Below, piece after piece: positions 53,447 through 61,655 of a stretch of DNA of 64,000 nucleotides (positions within the stretch are counted from its first letter, which is position 1; each line of letters begins with the position of its first letter). Below the pieces are notes generated by a model. It had not been told where the DNA came from. It ran no database searches and saw nothing but the letters and a program-made list of their open reading frames with translations. Both the position numbers and the translations under genes were made by a program. This stretch comes from Brachyspira hampsonii (GTDB lineage: Bacteria > Spirochaetota > Brachyspiria > Brachyspirales > Brachyspiraceae): contig NZ_MDCO01000010.1 of the NCBI RefSeq assembly GCF_001746205.1, positions 62,001-126,000 on the forward strand. Direction: 5' to 3'.

Positions 53447-53588
53447 ATATTATGCTCCTACTTTCTTTAAAGTAATTTTGATTCACTATTACATATAATA
53501 TAATATAATAAATAAAAAAACAAGATAAAATATTTTTGCTTTAATTTATATTTTTTTGTACATTACTAATAATAAATTAAATAGAATA

Positions 53589-54242
53589 TTATATTTTAGG
53601 AACTTTAAATCTTAATCCTAATAATACCTCATGATATCCATTGGCCTTTGTATCTATTAAATACCTATATCCTAAATCAATGGACATATATGTAAGTACA
53701 TTAAAAGCAAATCCTCCATTGATTCCGAAAACTAATGTACTTTCTGCACTTCTCATTTTTATATTATTTGCAGTATTGTCGGTATTTTGACTACATTCAC
53801 AATCTTTTATTTTTCCTCCTATAGATAAACCCAAATAAATAGTAAAAGGTGGATATTTATCAAGCAATGTTTGCTTATAACTTTCATCAGTTAATTTTTC
53901 TTTTATAAGGAAAAAGTTAATATCAAAATATACAGAACCTAAAAGTGTATGCAAAGATATATCATCAGACATACTTATTATTCTTCTTCCTAAATATTCA
54001 AATTCAAATCTTACGGGAGATGATTTATTAATACTAGGTATGCTGTATCCTAATGAAAATCCGCCTCCTAAATAATTAAAATACCCCTTTTCTCCATTTC
54101 CTTTATCATAATAATAATTTCCATCATGTGAGAATATTAATTTAGGCGTTATATATAAACCTGTAGGTATCATAGAAAATAGTTCTTGAGTTCCATAAAA
54201 TAAAAATACAAGCATAAATACTATTATATAATGTCTTTTCAT
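53589..54242 (-). CDS. Outer-membrane beta-barrel protein (paralogue of 54254-54919)
   Basis: A 217-residue protein with a signal peptide (about 1-23, ELFS-M). Strands such as GLYITPKLIF, YLGGGFSLGYSI, VRFEFEYLGRR and SIDLGYRYLID are shared with the next gene upstream (GAYLSPKFIF, YIGGGAAIGYN, VRAEFEYLYR, SLDLGYRILL). This resembles the small surface-antigen (Msp4/OMP_b-brl) barrel type. It is the last gene of the five-gene envelope operon, 11 nt behind its paralogue. Confidence 0.78.
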   Translation of the reverse strand: MKRHYIIVFMLVFLFYGTQELFSMIPTGLYITPKLIFSHDGNYYYDKGNGEKGYFNYLGGGFSLGYSIPSINKSSPVRFEFEYLGRRIISMSDDISLHTLLGSVYFDINFFLIKEKLTDESYKQTLLDKYPPFTIYLGLSIGGKIKDCECSQNTDNTANNIKMRSAESTLVFGINGGFAFNVLTYMSIDLGYRYLIDTKANGYHEVLLGLRFKVPKI

Positions 54243-54253
54243 CTGAACAGCTC

Positions 54254-54919
54254 CTAAAAATTAAACCTTAAAGATGTTACAATATCATGACTGTATTTAG
54301 CATTTATATTAAGTAGTATTCTATAGCCTAAATCTAAACTAATTAATGGAGTTATATGAAATGCTAATCCTCCTCCAAATCCAAACATAAATTCAAATTT
54401 ATTGTAATATGTACTTGTCTTGAAAATGCCATTATAATCAAAAGTTGAAGACAGAATATATGAGTTGAAAGCTCCTCCAAATAACATGCCTAAATAAACA
54501 GACATAACAGGTCTTTTACCATTATTTAATTTGCTTCTGACAGAGTCTTCATTGTTATAGTTTACATATAAGAAATTAATATCATAATACATGCCAAATA
54601 AAAAAGTATGTGTTTGTATGGATTGTATATTATTAGAATATGCATTTCCTGGTATTGGATTTCTATAAAGATATTCAAATTCTGCCCTTACAGTAGAGTA
54701 TTTATGCAGTATATCAAAATTATATCCTATGGCAGCACCGCCTCCTATATACATATTCATAGTATTTTTTTTATTTTCTTTGTTTTGTATTCCAGAATCT
54801 CCAATATTAAATATAAATTTAGGTGATAAATAAGCTCCTATATCCATAGACATAAGCATATTAGTAAGGCATGCAGTCGATATACATATAATCAAAAATT
54901 TTTTTATTAAAAACTTCAT
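54254..54919 (-). CDS. Outer-membrane beta-barrel protein (paralogue of 53589-54242)
   Basis: A 221-residue protein with a signal peptide (about 1-24). It shows an eight-strand-type small barrel with GGGAAIGY, VRAEFEYLYRNP and the terminal SLRFNF ending in Phe, the outer-membrane barrel signal. It is the fourth gene of the operon, 19 nt after the 54939 gene. No precise family name can be given. Confidence 0.78.
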   Translation of the reverse strand: MKFLIKKFLIICISTACLTNMLMSMDIGAYLSPKFIFNIGDSGIQNKENKKNTMNMYIGGGAAIGYNFDILHKYSTVRAEFEYLYRNPIPGNAYSNNIQSIQTHTFLFGMYYDINFLYVNYNNEDSVRSKLNNGKRPVMSVYLGMLFGGAFNSYILSSTFDYNGIFKTSTYYNKFEFMFGFGGGLAFHITPLISLDLGYRILLNINAKYSHDIVTSLRFNF

Positions 54920-54938
54920 AAAATGCTATCCTTAAACA

Positions 54939-55646
54939 TCAAAACAATATTCCTATAGCAAATCTTGGCAGAGGAACAATTCTTATTATGCTTTTATATG
55001 AAAATCCTATATCTATTATTGATATATCAAAGAAAGGACGAACACCGCTGTTAATACCTAAACTTCTTGAAATATCTATTCTAAATCCCATCTCGCCTGA
55101 TATATAAAAATCCCATATATTACTATTTCTATTAGTATAAGTTAATGTTTCTTTTTCCAATTCTCTTCCTTGAGTTATGAACAATGTTGTTCCTACTTTA
55201 GGCATTAAGAAAAAACCTGAAGCTCTGTCTTTACTATTAAAATAAAATCTGCCGCCTATAGAAAGCCCAAGTCCGTATACATTTCCACTGTATTGTCTTT
55301 TTGAATTATTATAATAAGTTTTCATAGAATAAAAGCCTGTATCTACATTGATATCTGCTTTTTCTGATACTCTAAAAGTGTATGTAAGATCTAATCCGAA
55401 AGTACCTTGAAGTTTCAAATTGTTGATGTCATTTGATGGAATTAAAAGATTTACAACAGAGGGAGCTAACAGCATATAAAAAATTGTAGTTCCGAAATTG
55501 ACACCTATAGAATTTCTATGTGAATTTATTCCATTTTCATTGGTATTATTTCTGTGTTTTTCTACTACAATGTTTGAAATATCATTAGCAAATGTGATAT
55601 TAGCAAGTATAAATAAAAATAAAATTATTAATATATTCTTTCTCAT
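54939..55646 (-). CDS. Outer-membrane beta-barrel protein, 235 residues
   Basis: A signal peptide (1-20, cut after TFA) is followed by a short polar stretch and amphipathic strands (GTFGLDLTYTFRVSEKADIN, YGLGLSIGGRFYFNSKDRAS). The end FAIGILF is a barrel-type C-terminus. It is the third gene of the operon, 15 nt behind the 55662 gene, with which it shares the layout of a C-terminal PYIDISLFEIGY/PFFDISIIDIGF strand pair; the two may be distant paralogues. Confidence 0.76.
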   Translation of the reverse strand: MRKNILIILFLFILANITFANDISNIVVEKHRNNTNENGINSHRNSIGVNFGTTIFYMLLAPSVVNLLIPSNDINNLKLQGTFGLDLTYTFRVSEKADINVDTGFYSMKTYYNNSKRQYSGNVYGLGLSIGGRFYFNSKDRASGFFLMPKVGTTLFITQGRELEKETLTYTNRNSNIWDFYISGEMGFRIDISRSLGINSGVRPFFDISIIDIGFSYKSIIRIVPLPRFAIGILF

Positions 55647-55661
55647 ACCATTTATACCTCA

Positions 55662-56645
55662 CTAAAATCTTAAGCTGAAACCTATTCTAGGGAATAGAGA
55701 AAATCTTATTGCAGAAACATAATTTATCCAAGAAGGAAAAGAATTCCAAGTAGGTATCATGGCATTTATATCAACTAAACCGCTTCCGAAAAATCCGATT
55801 CCCTCATGAATGTCTGAATAAAGCCCAGGTATTCCGGATCTTATATAATATCCTATTTCAAATAATGATATATCTATATAAGGTTTTACAGGCCATTCTC
55901 TTGTAGGGAATAACTCTATAGTCCAACCTAATTCATAGGATAGATACATTGTAGTATCAACGGTATGTCTTTTTGTATGCAGTCCCAAAATTCCATTTTC
56001 GGTTTCAATATCATATATTAATACCTCTACGCCAAATCTGAATGTATTTACAATTTGTCTGTTTTTACCTCCAAAAAATTTTATCCCTATTGTTGCCGGA
56101 AAATATATTAGAGATGCTTTGAGATAAGTATCTGAACTCACTAAAGTATCAATAATATTATCTGTAACATTATCTGTATTAGGAATATCTGTTCCAGGTA
56201 TATTTACTTCAGGTACATTTAGTCCAGGAATAAAATCAGCCGCCAAATCTCCAGCTTTATCTTTAGGCACTCCAAGCTGAAATGACATAGCCTGCACTCC
56301 AAATCCTATTTCCACACCTATGCGGGGGTGAAGTAATAATGTATATGATACATTTGGAACATACCAAAAACTAGATTTAGCTTCTATAGCACTTAAATAT
56401 TTATCAAATTGACTTAAATCAAGACCAGCTAAACCTGTAAAAGTTTGATAATTATCAAATATTGTATTAATTAAAGGCGGAATTAATCCAGCATATCCAG
56501 GATTTAAATTCACACTTACAATTTGTCTGCCTTTAATCCAGCTATAAGTATTAGTATCCGATTGTGTAGACATAGGTATGCCATTGGCATATAGATTAAT
56601 AATTGATATATTAAATACTATAATAGCTGTAATAATTCTTTTCAT
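55662..56645 (-). CDS. Outer-membrane beta-barrel protein, 327 residues
   Basis: A signal peptide (1-20, LYA-N) is followed by strand-rich sequence. IGVEIGFGVQAMSFQLG and PVKPYIDISLFEIGYYIRSG are typical barrel strands, and the C-terminus is FPRIGFSLRF, ending in Phe. A Pro/Asn-rich loop (LNVPEVNIPGTDIPNTDN, about 144-161) suggests a long surface loop. It is the second gene of the operon, 21 nt after the lipoprotein gene. Confidence 0.76.
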   Translation of the reverse strand: MKRIITAIIVFNISIINLYANGIPMSTQSDTNTYSWIKGRQIVSVNLNPGYAGLIPPLINTIFDNYQTFTGLAGLDLSQFDKYLSAIEAKSSFWYVPNVSYTLLLHPRIGVEIGFGVQAMSFQLGVPKDKAGDLAADFIPGLNVPEVNIPGTDIPNTDNVTDNIIDTLVSSDTYLKASLIYFPATIGIKFFGGKNRQIVNTFRFGVEVLIYDIETENGILGLHTKRHTVDTTMYLSYELGWTIELFPTREWPVKPYIDISLFEIGYYIRSGIPGLYSDIHEGIGFFGSGLVDINAMIPTWNSFPSWINYVSAIRFSLFPRIGFSLRF

Positions 56646-56666
56646 ATCGTAACCTTAAATAAGGAA

Positions 56667-57167
56667 TTATTTAGATGTTGCTGTTTCAACTTTACCAAAA
56701 TGTAATCCGCTTAGTATTTCTCCTATTTTGTTTTTTTCTTCTTCTGTAACTTGGGCAGTTCCTATTACATCTTCAGGTTTAATATTACTTGGGTCCTTGC
56801 TGTTTGCTATTCCATTAATAACTCCTATAGCATTTTCCTGTCCCACTATATTTATTATTTCTTTAACACCATCTGTACTTCCTCCATCTGTGCTAATAGT
56901 TACTAAATTTCCAAGAGGTGCTGCTATTACATAATCATTGCCGTTAGCAAAAATACCTGCTATTCCTAATATAGAGTCTTCAAATTTGTAATTTTGACCA
57001 TCAAGAGTTAATGTATCTCCATTTATAGTAACGCCATTCCAACTGCCTTTTAATAGTTTGTTTAAAATGTATTCAGGTCCTGGCTGTGTTACTGTAAGTT
57101 CTGTTTTTTTACATGAAAATATAGTTAATAAAGCAAAAATTATTAATATATATTTATTAAATTTCAT
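56667..57167 (-). CDS. Small lipoprotein heading the envelope operon
   Basis: A 166-residue lipoprotein (FALLTIFSC, lipid Cys at 19). The middle part (LKGSWNGVTINGDTLTLDGQ, YKFEDSILGIAGIFANG) is a beta-rich small domain. The end is charged and helical. It is the first gene of five closely spaced genes (gaps 21, 15, 19 and 11 nt) whose other members are all predicted beta-barrels. A role as a partner of those barrels is an inference. The long region upstream (57168-57486) is AT-rich with no feature recognised. Confidence 0.75.
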   Translation of the reverse strand: MKFNKYILIIFALLTIFSCKKTELTVTQPGPEYILNKLLKGSWNGVTINGDTLTLDGQNYKFEDSILGIAGIFANGNDYVIAAPLGNLVTISTDGGSTDGVKEIINIVGQENAIGVINGIANSKDPSNIKPEDVIGTAQVTEEEKNKIGEILSGLHFGKVETATSK

Positions 57168-57486
57168 TGTGCTTCCCCTTAAAATAAAAATTATATTTTT
57201 AAATTATATAATTTTTATTAATAAAAACAACTAATAAAAATAACTAAATAAAAATCCATCAATATAACTCGGATATATATACATTAAAATTTAATATTTA
57301 TGTAGTATTAAAATAAATAAAATATTATATTTGTTTTGATATACTTAACTAAGTTATTTTAAATTTTACAATATAATAAATAGTATTAATTTAATATTGT
57401 TTTGTAACTAATTAGTAAGATTTTTAAAATAGTTTTTGTTTTATATTCATATAAGTTTTTATTTGCTTAGTATATTTTACATATAA

Positions 57487-57720
57487 TAAACTTGCTTCAA
57501 GACTAATTTTATTTATAATTGCGGTAACTAGCTGCCATTTTGTGCGTGCCGATGAGGTCAGTCTTGTTAAGCGTGTCTTCAGCAGATGTTGTTAGAGTAA
57601 AGACTGCATATTTATATAATAAAATAATAATTTATACAACATGTAAAACATTATTTTTATGGTTTATAAATTACGAAATTTTTATATATGATTTTTTCAG
57701 GTACTTTTGAAATAAGTCTA
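57487..57720. mobile_element. MITE-like element, copy 2 (inverted)
   Basis: The 234-nt element has ends TAAACTTGCTTCAAGACTAA and TACTTTTGAAATAAGTCTA, each a slightly decayed form of the TIR in copy 1. Inner sequence AAAGACTGCATATTTATATA ... ACAACATGTAAAACA ... TTACGAAATTTTTATATAT aligns with the reverse complement of copy 1. The more GC-rich middle (57520-57590) has diverged. No coding frame. Confidence 0.72.
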
Positions 57721-57809
57721 ATATTCAACACTAGTATTAAAAATACTATAAATATTAATTGGTTTTTGAAATAATTTCATTAATATAATATGAATTGTAT
57801 TATAAATGC

Positions 57810-57838
57810 TTGACAGAAAATTTGAATTGAAGTAAAAT
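57810..57838 (+). promoter_or_regulatory. Promoter of the HIRAN-protein gene
   Basis: TTGACA (57810-57815), 17 nt, TAAAAT (57833-57838), 42 nt before the ATG at 57881. Confidence 0.65.
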
Positions 57839-57880
57839 TCTTCAATACGCATTAAAGAATTAGGGTAAATTTCTTGTCTT

Positions 57881-58303
57881 ATGGATAAAAATACAGAACA
57901 TATAACTTGTCTAATTAATCATGAAGAGAGTTTTAAAAGGATTATTATAAATAGGAATTACAAAACAAAAAGATATTATATAGATTTTTTTGTTGCAGGA
58001 TATAAATACAATAATGGTAAAGATGTTATAGATTTATTACTTAAAAATGAGCCTATAAATTTGCTTCGTGATATAACAAATCCTTATGATAGATTTGCTA
58101 TAGCCATTTACGACAGAAGTTTTGATTTCAGGTTAGGATATGTTCCAAGTATTATATCTCCTTTAATATCATACAAGTTAGAAGATAAGCGAAATAAAGT
58201 ATATGCCAGAATAAAGAATGTAAAATTAGATGCTATAGATGAGTGTAAAATAGAAATAAGAGTATTTATAGATATAGATAAAAATAAGAAGAAAGCTGTA
58301 TGA
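57881..58303 (+). CDS. Stand-alone HIRAN-domain protein
   Basis: A 140-residue cytoplasmic protein. Residues about 32-110 fit the HIRAN domain: FFVAGYKYNNGKDVIDLLLK, then LLRDITNPYDRFAIAIYD (the NPYD-xxAI hallmark) and FRLGYVPSIISPLISYKLED. HIRAN binds the 3' end of single-stranded DNA or damaged DNA and is best known from the HLTF/Rad5 helicases; bacteria have it as a single-domain protein. It lies 47 nt before holA, which suggests a replication or repair role. That role is inferred. Confidence 0.85.
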   Translation: MDKNTEHITCLINHEESFKRIIINRNYKTKRYYIDFFVAGYKYNNGKDVIDLLLKNEPINLLRDITNPYDRFAIAIYDRSFDFRLGYVPSIISPLISYKLEDKRNKVYARIKNVKLDAIDECKIEIRVFIDIDKNKKKAV

Positions 58304-58350
58304 GATATTATATTGATTATAAAAAAAATATATGATATCATATATTCATT

Positions 58351-59367
58351 ATGAATAAAGTTTCAGTAAAAACAGAAATAGAATTTCAAAAAATTAAAGA
58401 TAATTATATAAAAGAACCATTTAAACATTGTGTTTATATACTTACAGGCAAAGAAAGACTTTTTAAAAAAGCATTTATAGCAGCTATGCATTCAAGTATG
58501 TTTCCAGATGAAGGAGACAGTGAAATGAATTACAGTGTATTTTATGATAAAAATGATGCTGTAGGTTTTACTCCTTTAGAGGTAGCAGATACTCCTCCAT
58601 TTGGCTCTAAATTAAGACTTATTATAATTTATAAATATAATAATTTTCAGGAAGATTTTTTAGATTATTGCTCAAATCCTTCAAAAACTTCTGTAGTCAT
58701 ACTTGAAACCGAAAGTTCATTAGATGAAGATCCTATATATAAATATTTTTCTAAAAAGAAAGAGGTCAATAATATATATTTTATAGATTTTCCGCTTCCT
58801 GATGAAAGAGATTTTAGGGGCTTAATAAATGCTTATATTATTAAGCAAGGAAAAAAAATATCTTCTGAAGCTATAGAATATCTTATTAATAATATAAATT
58901 TGGATTATGATTCGCTTTACTCAGAGCTTGGAAAAATATGCAGCTATAACGATAAAGAATATTTAAATGTTGAAGATATAGCAGATTTTACTTATGTATC
59001 AAAAAATAGGAATATATTTGATTTTTTAGATGCTCTATTTGAAAGAGACAGAAAAAAATGCTTCAGTATAATGCATAGATTGGATCAAGATGCCTCAAAT
59101 TCTTTAACTTTAATGATGAATAATTTTTTGGCTGTATATTATATGAAGATATTTCCTCCCCAAACTACATTAGGTGAGATAAGCAAATTAACTAAGATTC
59201 CGGAGTTTATATTGAAAAAGAAAAAAACTTCATTAAAACTATTTTCATTGGAGGAAATAGTAAAAATAATATCCAAAATATCATATTTAAACACTTTAAG
59301 TGTTACAACACCTGTTAATATTTTTAAAGCTCATTTTGAATTATTTTTATTTACAATAACGAAATAA
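58351..59367 (+). CDS. holA: DNA polymerase III delta subunit
   Basis: Delta opens the sliding clamp as part of the clamp loader. The 338-residue protein shows HolA layout: N-terminal VYILTGKERLFKKAFIAAM (delta's degenerate ATPase domain), a strand with DTPPFGSKLRLIIIYKY (the A-D-x-x-F-x-x-x-R-L-type clamp-binding region), and the C-terminal helical collar around YVSKNRNIFDFLDALFERDR. Sequence identity is expected to be low in this family, so the call rests on pattern and length. Confidence 0.87.
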   Translation: MNKVSVKTEIEFQKIKDNYIKEPFKHCVYILTGKERLFKKAFIAAMHSSMFPDEGDSEMNYSVFYDKNDAVGFTPLEVADTPPFGSKLRLIIIYKYNNFQEDFLDYCSNPSKTSVVILETESSLDEDPIYKYFSKKKEVNNIYFIDFPLPDERDFRGLINAYIIKQGKKISSEAIEYLINNINLDYDSLYSELGKICSYNDKEYLNVEDIADFTYVSKNRNIFDFLDALFERDRKKCFSIMHRLDQDASNSLTLMMNNFLAVYYMKIFPPQTTLGEISKLTKIPEFILKKKKTSLKLFSLEEIVKIISKISYLNTLSVTTPVNIFKAHFELFLFTITK

Positions 59368-59675
59368 TTTTATAATGCATTTTGTTTTTAGAGTAAAAAT
59401 TTCATTAGAAAATTTATTAATTATTTTAAAATCATATAGTAATAATTATAAAAAATTAAAAGAGTTATTTATTATATTTGAAAAAAATTCTGTTCTAGTT
59501 TATGATAATTCATATAATTATTAATTAATAAAGATTTAAAATATATATTTTATATATTGATTATTTCTTATTTAATTTTTTAAATTAAGAAAATATTTTT
59601 TAATGGAAAGATTATATAAATAAATATTTTTTATATTACAATTTATAAATTTATTTTATATTAATAGAATTTTCT

Positions 59676-59704
59676 TTGACAAATAATCGTTTGTTTTGTA
59701 TAAT
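59676..59704 (+). promoter_or_regulatory. Consensus promoter of the ComFB-like gene
   Basis: TTGACA (59676-59681), exactly 17 nt, TATAAT (59699-59704): a perfect sigma-70 promoter, 28 nt before the ATG at 59732. Confidence 0.85.
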
Positions 59705-59731
59705 ATTATATATATTTGGAGGGCGGTTTTT

Positions 59732-60406
59732 ATGTATTTAGTAAATCTTATGGAACAAAAAGTTTCAAAACTAGCAGACTCATACTTAAAAGAAAAAAAT
59801 ATTCCCGTTAATACTAATATGCGTATGGATATAATAGCTTATACTTTGAATAGAGTTCAGCCTCAGTATGTTACAAGTGCTAGAGGAGTTCTTCATAGTT
59901 ATAATAAAGATACTATACAAAGCAATACAGAAATATTGAGTATTATAGCAGATGCTTGTGAAATAGTTACTAGAAGAAAGGAAAATACATTACTTGAGTC
60001 GGTTCCTTCTATTGATGAAAGCGGATATTATTTAACTTATCCTAGTATAATGGGTAATATTACAGCTTCTAATAATTTTGGAAAAATAGAAAATGCTTTA
60101 GTTTATATATTTTCTGAAGGAAAAATACTTCAAGGTTATGGAGTTAATTTTCCTAATCCTGCTATAGTATCAAGCAATGTTCCAGGCAAATTTATGTTCT
60201 GCTTTATGCCGAAAAAAGTTGATTCTAATGAAGAGGTTGAAGTTAAGCTTGATATGGTTATAGAATCAGAAAAGTTTATGCAATATGAAAATGTATTAAC
60301 TTACAAGTTGAAACCTTCATACTACAATGCAGGAGATATGCCGTTGTTTTGTATAGAAGAGGTTAATGATATACTGCTTATAGAAAATCATAATATAGCT
60401 AATTAA
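59732..60406 (+). CDS. ComFB-like protein
   Basis: The N-terminal 75 residues of this 224-residue protein look like a ComFB (late competence development) domain: YLVNLMEQKVSKLADSYLKE, then MRMDIIAYTLNRVQPQYVTS (D-I-x-A-x-x-L-N-x-x-x-P-x-Y). The metal-binding cysteines of typical ComFB are absent. The rest is a beta-rich domain of unknown type. ATG 59732 has GGAGGG 8 nt upstream; the longer frame from 59696 would include the -10 box and is rejected. ComFB proteins have been linked to competence and cyclic-di-nucleotide signalling; the role here is open. Confidence 0.75.
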   Translation: MYLVNLMEQKVSKLADSYLKEKNIPVNTNMRMDIIAYTLNRVQPQYVTSARGVLHSYNKDTIQSNTEILSIIADACEIVTRRKENTLLESVPSIDESGYYLTYPSIMGNITASNNFGKIENALVYIFSEGKILQGYGVNFPNPAIVSSNVPGKFMFCFMPKKVDSNEEVEVKLDMVIESEKFMQYENVLTYKLKPSYYNAGDMPLFCIEEVNDILLIENHNIAN

Positions 60407-60467
60407 CTATAATATATTTACAACTGTCAAATATATGCTGTTTGTTTAGAGATTTGAAGAGAAGTTG

Positions 60468-61019
60468 ATGAAAGTAATTAGATTTATAGTATTTGCATGT
60501 TTTTTGGTTATTTTTATAGTTATAGCAAACATAATTCATAAGAATATTAATTCGTATGAAGTTGTAGACATAAAAAATCCGTTTACTTATTATAATTTAA
60601 TAACATATAGTAATAATGAAATTAAGTCATTAGCTTCTTTATCATTTAAAGATTCATTTGAAAGTTTAGCTGAAATGTTTGATATAGATGCCTTCTTTGC
60701 AGTAAATAATATACTAAAAAAAAATATAAAGATTAGAGAAGATGATGCTCAATTAGTTGTATTTACCGGAAGTAATTATATAATGCAAATAACCATTAAT
60801 AGCAGCTATAATGTTGATACTTTATTTGATAATATATTGAACAGTTTGAATTCTAATAATATACAATTAGAAAAGTATTCTTTAGATGATGAAGAGGGGG
60901 ATATTTTAGCTGAAATTTATACTCATAAAACTGATAATTATAAAATAGTCATAACGAAGAGTTATATGTCAAATTCTAGTAATTTATCCATAGATTATGT
61001 TAATTTATTAGAATTATGA
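60468..61019 (+). CDS. Hypothetical protein with N-terminal membrane anchor
   Basis: This 183-residue protein has one membrane helix at 4-22 (IRFIVFACFLVIFIVIANII) and an extracytoplasmic alpha/beta domain (LVVFTGSNYIMQITINSSYN, then DEEGDILAEIYTHKTDNYKI). No family was recognised. It follows the ComFB-like gene by 61 nt and may be co-transcribed with it. Confidence 0.7.
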   Translation: MKVIRFIVFACFLVIFIVIANIIHKNINSYEVVDIKNPFTYYNLITYSNNEIKSLASLSFKDSFESLAEMFDIDAFFAVNNILKKNIKIREDDAQLVVFTGSNYIMQITINSSYNVDTLFDNILNSLNSNNIQLEKYSLDDEEGDILAEIYTHKTDNYKIVITKSYMSNSSNLSIDYVNLLEL

Positions 61020-61134
61020 TATTTTTTCTGTATTATTTGTATAAAAAATTATTTTTTTCTTGACAAATAATTTACTTGATATAATATTACTAAATAAGAT
61101 TGATTATTAATTGCTTTAGTAAGGAAATTAGGTT

Positions 61135-61521
61135 ATGAATAATACAAGAAATACAATACAAAAGCAGGTGATTTTAAATGCTGTTAGAGAGCTTAAAAAT
61201 CACCCAACTTCAGAAGAAGTTTATAATTATATAAAACCAAACTTTCCATCTATAAGTTTGGGTACAGTGTATAGAAATCTAAATTTGCTGTCAGAAACTA
61301 AAGAGATTCAAAAATTATCTATAATAGATGATGCTGTTCGCTTTGATCATATAACTAACGATCATTATCATTTTCAGTGTGGTAAATGTAAGAAATTGTT
61401 GGATATACCTATGGAATATCAGAAAAAACTAGATGAATTAGTTTCCAAAGAATATGATGTAGATGTATTTAAACATGATATTGTATTTACAGGTACTTGC
61501 AAAAATTGTAAAGATTGTTAA
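61135..61521 (+). CDS. Fur-family regulator (PerR-like)
   Basis: This 128-residue metalloregulator has a winged helix (HPTSEEVYNYIKPNFPSIS, then LGTVYRNLNLL, about 24-55) and a C-terminal metal domain with HYHFQCGKC and TCKNCKDC (two CxxC pairs for structural zinc) plus FDHITNDHYH. The short length and these motifs favour PerR, a peroxide sensor, over Fur or Zur, but the metal cannot be fixed from sequence. TTGACA and TATAAT-like boxes lie at about 61061-61085 with poor spacing. Confidence 0.88.
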   Translation: MNNTRNTIQKQVILNAVRELKNHPTSEEVYNYIKPNFPSISLGTVYRNLNLLSETKEIQKLSIIDDAVRFDHITNDHYHFQCGKCKKLLDIPMEYQKKLDELVSKEYDVDVFKHDIVFTGTCKNCKDC

Positions 61522-61655
61522 TTAATTTGTGAATTTTCATAGCATAAATTTATTATGATTTTTATTTTTTGATGATTAAGTATATTGAAAGTCTTGATTT
61601 TAATATTTATATTTTATATACTAATTATATAACATTTTAAATTTAAGGAATAATT

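Noticed and set aside
57730-57738. ACTAGTATT resembling the hexuronate operator
   Set aside because: It lacks the second arm of the palindrome and no promoter or sugar gene is adjacent.
59375-59524. 49-codon open frame starting MHFVFRVKISLENLL directly after holA
   Set aside because: No ribosome site and no recognisable domain; a frame of this length can occur by chance in such AT-rich DNA. It was not listed as a gene.
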